A stretch of DNA of 23,753 nucleotides from Candidatus Nitrosopumilus sp. (GTDB lineage Archaea; Thermoproteota; Nitrososphaeria; Nitrososphaerales; Nitrosopumilaceae): NCBI GenBank assembly GCA_029864805.1, contig JAOTSS010000027.1:1-23753 (forward strand). The letters are read 5' to 3'. Each line of letters begins with the position of its first letter. Position 1 is the first letter of the stretch. The notes beneath the pieces are model-generated. The model was not told the DNA's origin. It saw nothing but the letters and a program-made list of their open reading frames with translations, and searched no databases. Of the stretch, positions 7,859-15,449 are shown piece after piece. Position numbers and translations under genes: made by a program.

Positions 7859-8677
7859 TTAGTATTTTCTTAACTGGTACAACTTTAGAATTCCAAATAA
7901 TGGAATTCCTGCATACATTCCAATATTTAGTAAAACTATAGAGATCCCATACCCTAGCATTTCTTCTTCTGAATCAATATTTGCATGATTCAGCAAGGAT
8001 AATGATGTTAACATAGGGGTTAGTGTAATTTTCATAATTTCTTTGAAAATTGGCTGTTCTCGCTCAAAGTCTGCAATTGTTGGTGAGAATGAATAGTAGA
8101 ATTGATTGAATGTGCTCATAAATGCAGAGCCTGATTCTGTTGGTAGAATAGTATTATCCCTAAGTTCTCTTAGTTGCTGGACTTGGGGTGCAAGTTCAGA
8201 GCCATATGTTGCAGTAGCAATTAAGCATCCGCCGTTTTCTCCATTTATTTTGTTGTCAGGTGGTGTTATTGGTTGAGCTTGAGCCTCTCCAACTAAAATA
8301 TCAAAAGATACTGTTTCAGGTGGAATTGGTTGGAATAAAATCCCTTCAACTACAAAGTCCATTGAATACACTCCTTCACCAAGATTGAATTCAATTGGAA
8401 TCTTTACAGAACCTAAGGATGTATGTGTTAATGGAATCGGCCCAAAAACAGTTTCACCCTCTTTGGAAACTGATATGGTATAATCGATATGTTCCTGAAT
8501 TTTCTGTGTTTGGGGATTGATAAAATCAATATTTATTTTAGTTTGAGCATTTGGCTCTATTGGATCATGTGTTAATTTAACATCCAGCGTTCCTTTCTCA
8601 GTTGGGAGAATTTGTGATTCTGCAAATGCAGGAATTATTAACAATGGAATTATCAGTAATACAAGTAGAAATTTCAT
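7859..8677 (-). CDS. Exported CFI-box protein with Ig-like domain
   Basis: A 272-residue protein. The signal peptide (1-19, ending AFA) is followed by an Ig-like domain (about 30-130, LDVKLTHDPIEPNAQTKI...) related to the domain in the PEFG protein at 1-498. Then comes GGCLIATATYGSELAPQV with QLRELRDN, the CFI-box motif found near the C terminus of many archaeal and bacterial surface proteins. A hydrophobic segment near 240-262 and a basic end (YQLRKY) anchor the chain. CFI-box is a recognised motif whose role is not established; processing or sorting is suspected. The TATA-like CATAAAAATTG near 8704 is about 27 nt from the ATG. The gene points away from the exported-protein gene at 8791. Confidence 0.82.
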   Translation of the reverse strand: MKFLLVLLIIPLLIIPAFAESQILPTEKGTLDVKLTHDPIEPNAQTKINIDFINPQTQKIQEHIDYTISVSKEGETVFGPIPLTHTSLGSVKIPIEFNLGEGVYSMDFVVEGILFQPIPPETVSFDILVGEAQAQPITPPDNKINGENGGCLIATATYGSELAPQVQQLRELRDNTILPTESGSAFMSTFNQFYYSFSPTIADFEREQPIFKEIMKITLTPMLTSLSLLNHANIDSEEEMLGYGISIVLLNIGMYAGIPLFGILKLYQLRKY

Positions 8678-8760
8678 ATATTTTATCTAAAAATCATGCA
8701 TAAAAATTGTACTCTCTTTTCTTAAAAAAAAATTCCCACAGGTAGAAATCCTATACCATC

Positions 8761-8768
8761 TTTAAATA
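8761..8768 (+). promoter_or_regulatory. TATA box deciding a leaderless TTG start
   Basis: TTTAAATA is centred 26-27 nt upstream of the TTG at 8791, and no Shine-Dalgarno is present. This supports transcription starting at or next to the TTG, which directly opens a good signal peptide. Confidence 0.65.
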
Positions 8769-8790
8769 TGGAATTGTCTCAACTTTTGTA

Positions 8791-10500
8791 TTGTACAAAT
8801 TTGCTTTATTGCTTTCACTTATCGCTGTTTTTACAATTCCTGTAATTCTTCCTAATGCTTTTGCTCACGGACTTGGGGGAGATCAGGCTGAACCACTCAC
8901 CTTTGGTGATATGGAAGTAACTGTTCGTACACAACTTAGTCCATCAGATATTACAGTGGGTGAACTTGATTCTGCTAACATGCAAATTCGTTTCTTTGAT
9001 ACACTGACTGATACAAATCTAGACAAAGTCACATACAGAGTAGAAGTTTGGCAAAGTGGCGAACTTTTAGCTAGAAATCTATTTTATGATATGGATGGAA
9101 GACTGGATGTAAAAATCAAACCTCAACCTAATTGCAATAAAAATAATCTCGAAGAATGTTCAATCTATGGTGGTTCTGAACATGTTAGTGCACCAGGAGC
9201 ACTATTTGTTCAAGGTGCAGAATGTACTGATGACAATTTAGACATATGTGCAAGGCCATCAATTACTGGTCCAATTTTTGTAAAGGGTGGATTATACAAA
9301 ATTAGAGTTGATATTGAGGCTGCTACTAGCCCAAGAACTGTTCTAGCTAATTTGCTAAGTTATGAAACTTTTGTCAGTGTTGCTCAAGAGCAAGACTTTC
9401 TTATCAAAACTGCAAATGCTGAAGAAATACCAGTAGTTGTAAAAACATACTATGATGAAGTTGACAATTTTAAATTTGATACATCTGATAATTCGATTTC
9501 ATTTGACATGCCATTTGATTGGAGTCCCTCTTATGTTGATTTAGTGCAAGTAGTGCATGAAGAAGTCAGAGTTCCAAAAACATTTGCTCCTTATGCAGAA
9601 GGAAAACAATTCCAAGGATTTGTCAATGGTGTAGAAATTGATCAGAGAGCATTACTAAATGATCCTTATTCATATGATGATACAAACATTGTCCATTTTC
9701 TAATTACAAAAAATGAGTTGCAAAAAATTAATGAAAAACTAGGACCAGATAATTATGACAATCTTAAGATGGATTTGAAGCTTGTTCCATTATCTGAAGC
9801 CTCAAGAAGCTCTACAGAATTTTATCTTGTTGATACTACAAATTATGAGCAAGTACCAACCACTGTAAATATTTCATGGGATGGAAAATATGGCGCTAAT
9901 CAAGAAATTCCATTTAAGTTTACATTCTTTAATGAAAACAGAGAATTGATCAAAGATGTAAAATATGCATACTTTGTTTTTGATGAATTTGATAATGAAA
10001 TAGCTAGTAATGTTGGTGATGACAATTCAAGTCTTGGAATTGACTCTACTGAAGGAATTGATGTTCAAAGAATTTTTGTGCCATCTCAAGGGCAAATTAG
10101 AGTAGATGTCAAAGTTTTAGGAACTGGCTTGGATTATGATCCAAAATATGCAGGAATTGGTTCTGCCCTTATTGAAATTGGTCCTGGTACTCCTGTATCT
10201 ACTACACCATCTGTACCTGAGAAAGCAGCAATACCTGACTGGATTAAAAATAATGCAGAATGGTGGGCAGCAGGCCAAATTGATGACAATTCATTTGTTC
10301 AGGGAATTCAATATTTGATTAAAGAAGATGTTTTAATAATTCCTCCAACAACACAGGGTTCCAGCTCAGGTTCAAATGAAATTCCAACATGGATTAAAAA
10401 TAATGCAGAATGGTGGGCAGCAGGCCAAATTGATGACAATTCTTTCATTCAAGGAATTCAATTTTTAATTAAAGAAGGAATTATGAGAATTCAATCATAG
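8791..10500 (+). CDS. Large exported protein with tandem Trp-rich C-terminal repeats (paralogue 1)
   Basis: A 569-residue exported protein of unknown function. TTG start; signal peptide [14 protein letters not shown]...NAFA, with the mature chain starting HGLGG. The body is several beta-sandwich segments; residues about 225-345 and 355-440 align with the protein at 10742. Four Cys at about 110-156 may form disulphides. The C terminus holds two copies of a repeat ([12 protein letters not shown]...QIDDNSF.QGIQ.LIK) starting near residues 481 and 531. There is no PEFG signal or final membrane helix, so attachment to the cell may depend on the repeats. The two repeats share an exact 53-bp stretch. 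The protein is likely a surface or secreted structural or binding protein. Confidence 0.85.
   Translation: MYKFALLLSLIAVFTIPVILPNAFAHGLGGDQAEPLTFGDMEVTVRTQLSPSDITVGELDSANMQIRFFDTLTDTNLDKVTYRVEVWQSGELLARNLFYDMDGRLDVKIKPQPNCNKNNLEECSIYGGSEHVSAPGALFVQGAECTDDNLDICARPSITGPIFVKGGLYKIRVDIEAATSPRTVLANLLSYETFVSVAQEQDFLIKTANAEEIPVVVKTYYDEVDNFKFDTSDNSISFDMPFDWSPSYVDLVQVVHEEVRVPKTFAPYAEGKQFQGFVNGVEIDQRALLNDPYSYDDTNIVHFLITKNELQKINEKLGPDNYDNLKMDLKLVPLSEASRSSTEFYLVDTTNYEQVPTTVNISWDGKYGANQEIPFKFTFFNENRELIKDVKYAYFVFDEFDNEIASNVGDDNSSLGIDSTEGIDVQRIFVPSQGQIRVDVKVLGTGLDYDPKYAGIGSALIEIGPGTPVSTTPSVPEKAAIPDWIKNNAEWWAAGQIDDNSFVQGIQYLIKEDVLIIPPTTQGSSSGSNEIPTWIKNNAEWWAAGQIDDNSFIQGIQFLIKEGIMRIQS
10240..10442 (+). repeat. 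Exact 53-bp direct repeat, 150 bp apart, in frame
   Basis: Bases 10240-10292 and 10390-10442 are identical and exactly 150 bp apart, so the frame is kept. They encode the core [18 protein letters not shown] of the two C-terminal repeats. Identity at third codon positions points to a recent duplication or gene conversion, since the flanking repeat sequence has diverged. Confidence 0.9.
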
Positions 10501-10501
10501 G

Positions 10502-10512
10502 TTTTTAAATAA
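10502..10512 (+). promoter_or_regulatory. TATA box of the 68-residue protein gene
   Basis: TTTTTAAATAA directly follows the stop of the upstream gene and is centred about 27 nt before the ATG at 10534. It supports an independent, leaderless transcript for the small gene. Confidence 0.6.
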
Positions 10513-10533
10513 ATTCTGTTAAGTGATAGTGTT

Positions 10534-10740
10534 ATGAAGGACATCAATGACATAATGCCTAAAGTTCCAAATATGAAATGGGGAGCTTTGATGAACACTC
10601 CTCCAACAAATGACAAAGTTGAAGAAATGAACAAAATTTTCCCAAGTAATGGTAAATGGCATACTATCTTTGAAGAAAAAGATCTAATCACAATTGACGG
10701 AAAGGAAATTCGTAAAAAAGATCCAAACAAGTGGACCTAG
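10534..10740 (+). CDS. 68-residue protein of unknown function
   Basis: I do not recognise this protein. It is soluble, without signal or membrane segment, with aromatic and proline positions (MPKVPNMKWGALMNTPP, FPSNGKWHTIF) and a charged C terminus ending KKDPNKWT. A well-placed TATA box, an ATG start and a following gene that begins 1 nt after its stop argue that it is real. The opposite-strand frame over the same bases is hydrophobic but has no promoter and is likely a shadow. Being first in a transcript with an exported protein suggests a linked role, but nothing in the sequence shows which. Confidence 0.7.
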   Translation: MKDINDIMPKVPNMKWGALMNTPPTNDKVEEMNKIFPSNGKWHTIFEEKDLITIDGKEIRKKDPNKWT

Positions 10741-10741
10741 A

Positions 10742-12295
10742 TTGAAACATTCATTATTACTTTTAATTCTAATATTCCCAGCTCTATTTGCATTGAATAA
10801 TGTATATGGTCATGGAGTTGGAAGTGAAACTTTTCCTCCTGTAGAATTAGATGGTAGGCTAGTTACATTGGAAGTTTCATCTTCAAAAAGTGATCCTAAC
10901 ACAAATGATGATCAACAAATTTCAATTTCATTAATTGATTTTGATTCAAAAATTACTCTGCAAGATGTCACTTTTTTGATAAAATCAGAACGTGGTGAGC
11001 AATTTCTATTTGAACAAGAATTCAAAACTGATAATGGATTCCTAGTTTTTAATTTTATATCAGAAGAAAACAATTCCATTATCATTGAGGAAGATAATGA
11101 AAACAATCTCTTTGGTTCGTTATTGGGACTAGAAAGTAGGATGATTCATGTCAAAGGACCAAAACTCAGTGAAGGTGGTCTATACAAGTTTGATATTACC
11201 ATACTCACTGCAGATGGATATTCCAAAAAGCTAGTTGAGCCTCTAATTTTCAATGCAGGAATATCTATTGCACAAACAACACAATTTGATTTTGTTGATA
11301 CTAACTTTGGAGAACAAAACATTAAGATAATCTCCTATTATGATGAGATCTCAAATTTCCAATATGATTCTAATTCTAAAGAGATTAGATTCTCTATGCC
11401 TTTTGAATGGAGCCAATCAAACATTAATCAAACATCAGTAGTTCATGAAGAACTTGTAATTCCAAAAAGTTTTGGTGATTTACTAGTATCAGGATTTTCA
11501 ATGTACATTAATGGTGTAGAGATATCTGAAGATGTTGTAAACATTGATGACTTTTTTTCTGATGGACGTGTAGTTCATTTTATCATATATCAAAGAGAAC
11601 TACAAAATGTATTTGAAAATAATCCTAATCAGAATAGAATGGATTTCATAATTAAACCAGACCGTGATTACACTCATTTAAGCTCGGTTACAGAAAATGG
11701 GCAGTTTAGAATTCTAGTTTCTTGGGAACCTGGTAATCTAAAGTCTAACTCTGATGCAAAAATAATTTTTGATATTACTGATATTTTCTTAAAGAATAGG
11801 CCTGTTGCTACAAACTATGAATTTTCAGTGACTCAAAATGACAAAGTAATCTTTGAGCAAAGTGGAATTAGTAGTGATTCTAAAGACTTACACAATATTG
11901 CAGAATTTTTAATTCCTCAAGATGTTACAGGAATTGTATATCTGAATTTTAAAAATTTAGACAATAACAATCTTGCAAAATCAACAATTCCAATTGTAAT
12001 TAATAGAATTATAAATCAAGATAACGAAATTTCACTTCCTAATTGGATTAGAAACAATGCATTATGGTGGTCTGAAGAACAAATTGATGATAACACATTC
12101 ATCCAAGGAATTGAATATTTAATTAAAAATAAAATCATTATAATTCCACAAACTCAACAGGAATCTCCCAGATCTCAAGAAATTCCAGCATGGATTAGAA
12201 ACAATGCTGCTTGGTGGGCAGCTGACCAAATTGACGATAAAACATTTGTTCAGGGCTTGGAATTTTTAATTCAAAAGGGAGTCATTCATATTTGA
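10742..12295 (+). CDS. Large exported protein with tandem Trp-rich C-terminal repeats (paralogue 2)
   Basis: A 517-residue protein taken from the TTG at 10742, one base after the upstream stop. This start opens directly into a signal peptide (MKHSLLLLILIFPALFALNNVYG), with the mature chain beginning HGVGSE. An upstream TTG at 10694 would add 16 charged residues before the signal and overlap the 68-residue gene, so I reject it. The body is homologous to the 8791 protein (shared YYDE..NF.YD, MPF.WS, VVHEE, INGVEI segments). Residues about 330-430 form the Ig-like domain also seen in the PEFG protein at the window start. Two Trp-rich repeats (LPNWIRNNALWW..., IPAWIRNNAAWW...) end the chain. It is probably a tandem duplicate of the 8791 gene. 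Confidence 0.82.
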   Translation: MKHSLLLLILIFPALFALNNVYGHGVGSETFPPVELDGRLVTLEVSSSKSDPNTNDDQQISISLIDFDSKITLQDVTFLIKSERGEQFLFEQEFKTDNGFLVFNFISEENNSIIIEEDNENNLFGSLLGLESRMIHVKGPKLSEGGLYKFDITILTADGYSKKLVEPLIFNAGISIAQTTQFDFVDTNFGEQNIKIISYYDEISNFQYDSNSKEIRFSMPFEWSQSNINQTSVVHEELVIPKSFGDLLVSGFSMYINGVEISEDVVNIDDFFSDGRVVHFIIYQRELQNVFENNPNQNRMDFIIKPDRDYTHLSSVTENGQFRILVSWEPGNLKSNSDAKIIFDITDIFLKNRPVATNYEFSVTQNDKVIFEQSGISSDSKDLHNIAEFLIPQDVTGIVYLNFKNLDNNNLAKSTIPIVINRIINQDNEISLPNWIRNNALWWSEEQIDDNTFIQGIEYLIKNKIIIIPQTQQESPRSQEIPAWIRNNAAWWAADQIDDKTFVQGLEFLIQKGVIHI

Positions 12296-12320
12296 TTGAC
12301 TCATTCGAGAAATGAACCAG
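12296..12320. promoter_or_regulatory. 25-bp shared promoter element, site B
   Basis: Left half TTGACTCATT, centre CGAGA, right half AATGAACCAG. TCATT and AATGA form a perfect 5-bp inverted repeat around the centre. It starts at the end of the upstream gene's stop region and ends 4 nt before the TATA box of the membrane-protein/regulator operon. It closely resembles site C in position and sequence. Confidence 0.5.
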
Positions 12321-12324
12321 TCAC

Positions 12325-12330
12325 TTTAAA
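12325..12330 (+). promoter_or_regulatory. TATA box of the membrane-protein/regulator operon
   Basis: TTTAAA centred about 30 nt before the TTG at 12357, with no Shine-Dalgarno, favours that TTG as a leaderless start. The 9-mer AGTCACTTT occurs both over this TATA (12319-12327) and over the start codon (12350-12358), 31 bp apart. Confidence 0.55.
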
Positions 12331-12356
12331 TCTCAAAAATTGTAATTTTAGTCACT

Positions 12357-12749
12357 TTGTTTAGACCTGAAAGAATAGTTGAGAGAAAATCAACACTATT
12401 TTCAATTGTAGTTACAGGTGTTGTTGCAATTCTTGCATTACCAATCATAATTCCACATCTATTACATGGATATCATCTTGTACATATTTTCTTACATGTT
12501 GGAGGAATCACTCTTGCAGTCTTTATTTCAGTACTGGCAGGAGTTGCATGTTACAGATTAAGGACAAAAAGACTCTTGCTAAGTGCTATAGCCTTTACCA
12601 ACTTTATTGCAGCTGAAGTTGTTTTACTTGTTGATGCAACCTGGCCAAACATCTATGATCTTAATGAATTATCGCTTTCTGAAGTAGGCCATTTATTGAC
12701 ATTTATTACATTAGGTTTACTAGCGTTAGGAGTGTTTAGAAATGACTGA
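12357..12749 (+). CDS. Four-helix membrane protein with a His comb
   Basis: A 130-residue integral membrane protein with about four hydrophobic segments (about 14-32, 40-65, 72-92, 108-126). I do not recognise a named family. Helix 1-2 carries His34, His37, His40, His43 and His47, spaced 3-3-3-4, which would line one face of a helix, and His112 lies in the last segment. Such spacing suggests binding of heme or metal within the membrane, but this is inference. Its end overlaps the winged-helix regulator gene by 8 nt, so the two are co-translated, and a sensor-regulator pair is a reasonable hypothesis. The TTG start is supported by the TATA spacing. Confidence 0.75.
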   Translation: MFRPERIVERKSTLFSIVVTGVVAILALPIIIPHLLHGYHLVHIFLHVGGITLAVFISVLAGVACYRLRTKRLLLSAIAFTNFIAAEVVLLVDATWPNIYDLNELSLSEVGHLLTFITLGLLALGVFRND

Positions 12750-13242
12750 TAGGGATTCACAATTACAACAAATCATTGAAGAAAATCCTGGAATTCAATT
12801 CCGCGAGATTATGCGCTCATCAGGATTAAAAAACGGAGTACTTAGTCATTATTTAAGAAAATTAGAAAAAAATGGAATCATCAAAGTTATTCGTGGCCCG
12901 CGACAAGCTAGATTCTATCCTCCAAGAATTACAGAAGATGAGTCTATTGCAATTAAAGCACTAAGAAAACAAACTCCACGAGATTTGTTACTTGCGTTAA
13001 TCAAAGAAGATAACTTGGAATTTAGTCAATTGGTTAAGGAAGTTAGAAAATCACCATCAACTGTTTCACTTTATCTTTCACAAATTGTGGATGATGGACT
13101 AGTTGAAACAAAACTTGTGCAACTCAAAAAGAGATATTATATTAAAGCAAGAGATCTTATAGATAAATTAGTTGAAGACTATAGACCAGGTTCACTTGAG
13201 AAACCAACATCCGGATTCGAAGATATTATCAACTCTTTCTAG
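12742..13242 (+). CDS. Transcription regulator with two winged helices
   Basis: A 166-residue protein with two winged helix-turn-helix domains: about 5-60 (QIIEENPGIQFREIM...GVLSHYLRKLEKNGII, wing RGPRQARFYPP) and about 80-150 (DLLLALIKEDNLEFSQLVKEV...STVSLYLSQIVDDGLV, wing KKRYYI). This is the ArsR/MarR-like architecture of many archaeal regulators; no metal-binding Cys is seen. An SD-like AGGAGTG (12728-12734) precedes the ATG, which lies inside the membrane-protein gene. Since its operon carries site B, it is the best local candidate for the protein that binds the 25-bp element, including autoregulation; this is inference. The next gene starts within or just after its 3' end. Confidence 0.85.
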   Translation: MTDRDSQLQQIIEENPGIQFREIMRSSGLKNGVLSHYLRKLEKNGIIKVIRGPRQARFYPPRITEDESIAIKALRKQTPRDLLLALIKEDNLEFSQLVKEVRKSPSTVSLYLSQIVDDGLVETKLVQLKKRYYIKARDLIDKLVEDYRPGSLEKPTSGFEDIINSF

Positions 13243-14467
13243 AATTTTAAAAACAAAAATCCCATTTCTATTGGGATTGACGTTTTTAGTATTACTTGTT
13301 TCTCAAGTAGCATTTGCAGATGTTTATGTTCCATTACATGAATATTTGGGATACTTTGATTCAAACGGAATCTATACTGTAGTTGGAAATGTTAAAAACG
13401 AAAACAGTTTTGCAATAATTCCAACAATCACTGTTTCTGTAATTGACGGCGCTGAAAGAATATCAAAAACTATCGAGCATGTTCCAATAGGGGCTGACAA
13501 GGAAATTCCATTCAAAATAAAATTTCCTGAACTAACATCAGACACTCCGATCCTAGTAAATCCAGAAATTACATATGAAAAGACAATTACTAACGAAATT
13601 CCAATTCAAGTACTCTATGATAATACTCTAATCAAACATGATGATGGCCACATCACAGGAAGAATTCAAAACACTGGTGATAAAACAATCTTTTATCCTA
13701 AAATCTATGCTGTAGTTCACGGGTATGAATTAGTATTAGATATTACTCAAAATATTGAATTTATTGAAAAAATTGAACCAGGACAAATTTTAGATTTTTC
13801 AATGTATCCTGATCCTGTAATAATTGAAGATGTCTTTTACTATAGCTGTTTTGCACCAGTAGATACAACTGTAATTCCTGTGACTGCAAAGAAAAATGAC
13901 GGAAATTTTGATTTCAGATATGATTCAGGAGCGTGGTATTCTGCTGCAAAATTTGATGAAAAAGGAACTACGTTGAGCATTAGGGGATACAACAGCTATC
14001 CACTTGAGACTTATGCAAACTTTGAGTTTTCTCCAATTTCGGGAAATGAAAAATTTTCTGTTACACTAAATGATGAAGCTGTAGAATTTATCCAAAGCAT
14101 AGATGAGATGGGCTTTTGGCATGTGGCATTCAAAGTAGAACCTACCTCACAAGGAGTTTTAAAAATTTCAGGCTTTGAGAAAGGATTGCCTCCTGAATTG
14201 CCAAGAATTCCTCAATGGATTAAAGTAAATACAGAGTGGTGGAGAACAAACCAAATTTCAGATTTGGAATTTCTTGAAGGAATAGACTTTTTGTTTGAAA
14301 AACAAATAATTTCCGTTCCTGAACGAGATGTGATTTCTGAATCTCAATGGAGAATTCCTCAATGGGTAAAAATTTCTATTGGATGGTGGTATGAAGAAAA
14401 AATATCTGATGGTGATTTTTTAAATATGATTGAAAATCTTGTCAAAAGAAAAATAATTGTAGTTTGA
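13196..14467 (+). CDS. Exported protein with two degenerate Trp-rich repeats
   Basis: About 423 residues, function unknown. The start is uncertain: the frame is open from 13172, and TTG codons at 13172 and 13196 overlap the regulator gene in another frame. The signal peptide (KTKIPFLLGLTFLVLLVSQVAFA) begins just after the regulator stop, where ATT at 13244 is the only start-like codon near its basic N-region. The mature protein is beta-rich, with Ig-like segments (YTVVGNVKNEN, an interval resembling FxxAM/CARDB-type secreted domains). The C terminus carries two diverged copies of the Trp repeat (IPQWIKVNTEWW, IPQWVKISIGWW) seen in the two large paralogues. Overlap with the operon upstream suggests co-transcription with the membrane protein and regulator. 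Confidence 0.8.
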   Translation: MRNQHPDSKILSTLSRILKTKIPFLLGLTFLVLLVSQVAFADVYVPLHEYLGYFDSNGIYTVVGNVKNENSFAIIPTITVSVIDGAERISKTIEHVPIGADKEIPFKIKFPELTSDTPILVNPEITYEKTITNEIPIQVLYDNTLIKHDDGHITGRIQNTGDKTIFYPKIYAVVHGYELVLDITQNIEFIEKIEPGQILDFSMYPDPVIIEDVFYYSCFAPVDTTVIPVTAKKNDGNFDFRYDSGAWYSAAKFDEKGTTLSIRGYNSYPLETYANFEFSPISGNEKFSVTLNDEAVEFIQSIDEMGFWHVAFKVEPTSQGVLKISGFEKGLPPELPRIPQWIKVNTEWWRTNQISDLEFLEGIDFLFEKQIISVPERDVISESQWRIPQWVKISIGWWYEEKISDGDFLNMIENLVKRKIIVV

Positions 14468-14492
14468 TTGGTACATTCGACGAATATTCCAG
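14468..14492. promoter_or_regulatory. 25-bp shared promoter element, site C
   Basis: Left half TTGGTACATT, centre CGACG, right half AATATTCCAG. ATTCG-A-CGAAT is a perfect small palindrome at the centre. The element begins right after the upstream stop codon and ends 5 nt before the TATA box TTTAATAT at 14498-14505. Confidence 0.5.
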
Positions 14493-14497
14493 TTCTG

Positions 14498-14505
14498 TTT
14501 AATAT
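14498..14505 (+). promoter_or_regulatory. TATA box deciding the start of the CHRD gene
   Basis: TTTAATAT is centred about 25-26 nt before the ATG at 14527, which favours that ATG over the upstream in-frame TTG at 14512. Confidence 0.6.
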
Positions 14506-14526
14506 TATTTTTTGATTTTAGGATCA

Positions 14527-15153
14527 ATGATTGGCAAAAAAACAACATTGTTAGGATTATCTGTTGGTACAATTTTTGCAGTATTGGTTTTATCCACTTC
14601 TATACCATTAGTAGATGCTGAAAAACCTATTGCAACTGGTAAACCAGATTTTATTGCATCAATTGACATGCCTGCAGATTCAGATCACTATAATGGTGAA
14701 AAAGGACGTGCAATGTTTTGGGTCGATGCTGACAGTATTGATGATCCAAATATGAAAATTGCATACAAAATAATTCTACAACGAATTGATGTTGGTGAAA
14801 TTGGCAATGATCAAACTGGCCAAAACAAAAATTCAGGTAAAGGTCTAGAGACTTATCTCTGGAAACTACATCTTCATCCTGCACCTGGAGGAGTTCATGA
14901 TAGTTCCAAACACTATTTCAACATAATAGGACCTACAGATGATGACGAATTGCTTATTTCAGGTAACACACTTACAGGAATTTGGGATAAAGATGATTGG
15001 CAAGATCTCAGTAACGATCAACATGAAAGTAACGATCCTGTAGATATAATTCAAGAAATGTGTAATTCAGACACTGATTTGAATGTACATTCAGAAATAC
15101 ATCATATTCAAATTAGAGGCCAAATAGTTCCAAACTCTAATTTCTGTGAATAG
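14527..15153 (+). CDS. Exported CHRD-domain protein
   Basis: A 208-residue exported protein. The signal peptide (MIGKKTTLLGLSVGTIFAVLVL...VDA) is followed by a region resembling the CHRD domain: LHLHPAPGGVHD, FNIIGPTDDDELLISGNTLTGIW and a C-terminal LNVHSEIHHIQIRGQIV, where CHRD proteins typically have a VNVHT...GEIRGQ pattern. CHRD is a beta-rich extracellular domain first named from chordin; its role in prokaryotes is not established. Several His lie in the conserved strands. Monocistronic: promoter with site C upstream and a T-rich stretch downstream. The assignment rests on motif memory, so moderate confidence. Confidence 0.75.
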   Translation: MIGKKTTLLGLSVGTIFAVLVLSTSIPLVDAEKPIATGKPDFIASIDMPADSDHYNGEKGRAMFWVDADSIDDPNMKIAYKIILQRIDVGEIGNDQTGQNKNSGKGLETYLWKLHLHPAPGGVHDSSKHYFNIIGPTDDDELLISGNTLTGIWDKDDWQDLSNDQHESNDPVDIIQEMCNSDTDLNVHSEIHHIQIRGQIVPNSNFCE

Positions 15154-15190
15154 AATCCTGAAATATTTCTTTTTTTCTTTTTCTAATTGT
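15154..15190 (+). terminator. T-rich termination region after the CHRD gene
   Basis: A pyrimidine run (TTTCTTTTTTTCTTTTTCT, about 15167-15185) follows the stop within 15 nt, the usual form of archaeal termination. The remaining intergenic stretch to 15390 is very AT-rich, and I see no gene in it. Confidence 0.5.
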
Positions 15191-15390
15191 ATTTAGTAAA
15201 TATGTCGTATTTGTTTAAAAAAATTAAAAATTTTGAGTGCAGATTATGAAATCTGTTTGTATGTGAAGATAAAAAAATTCTGTGAAAAAGTAAGTTTCTA
15301 AAAATATTTTTTATTTTTAAAAATTTGATTATTATTTAAATTTAATTTCATTTTTTGTTTTATGATCCTAGAATAATTTTCAAAGTTAAA

Positions 15391-15415
15391 CCAGTACAAT
15401 CGATTAATGTACCAA
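15391..15415. promoter_or_regulatory. 25-bp shared promoter element, site D
   Basis: Left half CCAGTACAAT, centre CGATT, right half AATGTACCAA. GTACA-N9-TGTAC is a perfect inverted repeat, the same geometry as site E. It ends 6 nt before the TATA element TTTTAATTA (15422-15430). Confidence 0.55.
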
Positions 15416-15449
15416 TTTTGCTTTTAATTAGATTCAAAAAATAATTCTA

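Noticed and set aside
8735..8759. Possible sixth element before the TATA box at 8761 (TATACCAT half)
   Set aside because: Only one half-site matches (about 6 of 10 bases) and the other half is unrelated.
10491..10730. Minus-strand hydrophobic frame opposite the 68-residue gene
   Set aside because: The plus-strand gene has a TATA box and good spacing; no promoter is seen for this frame.
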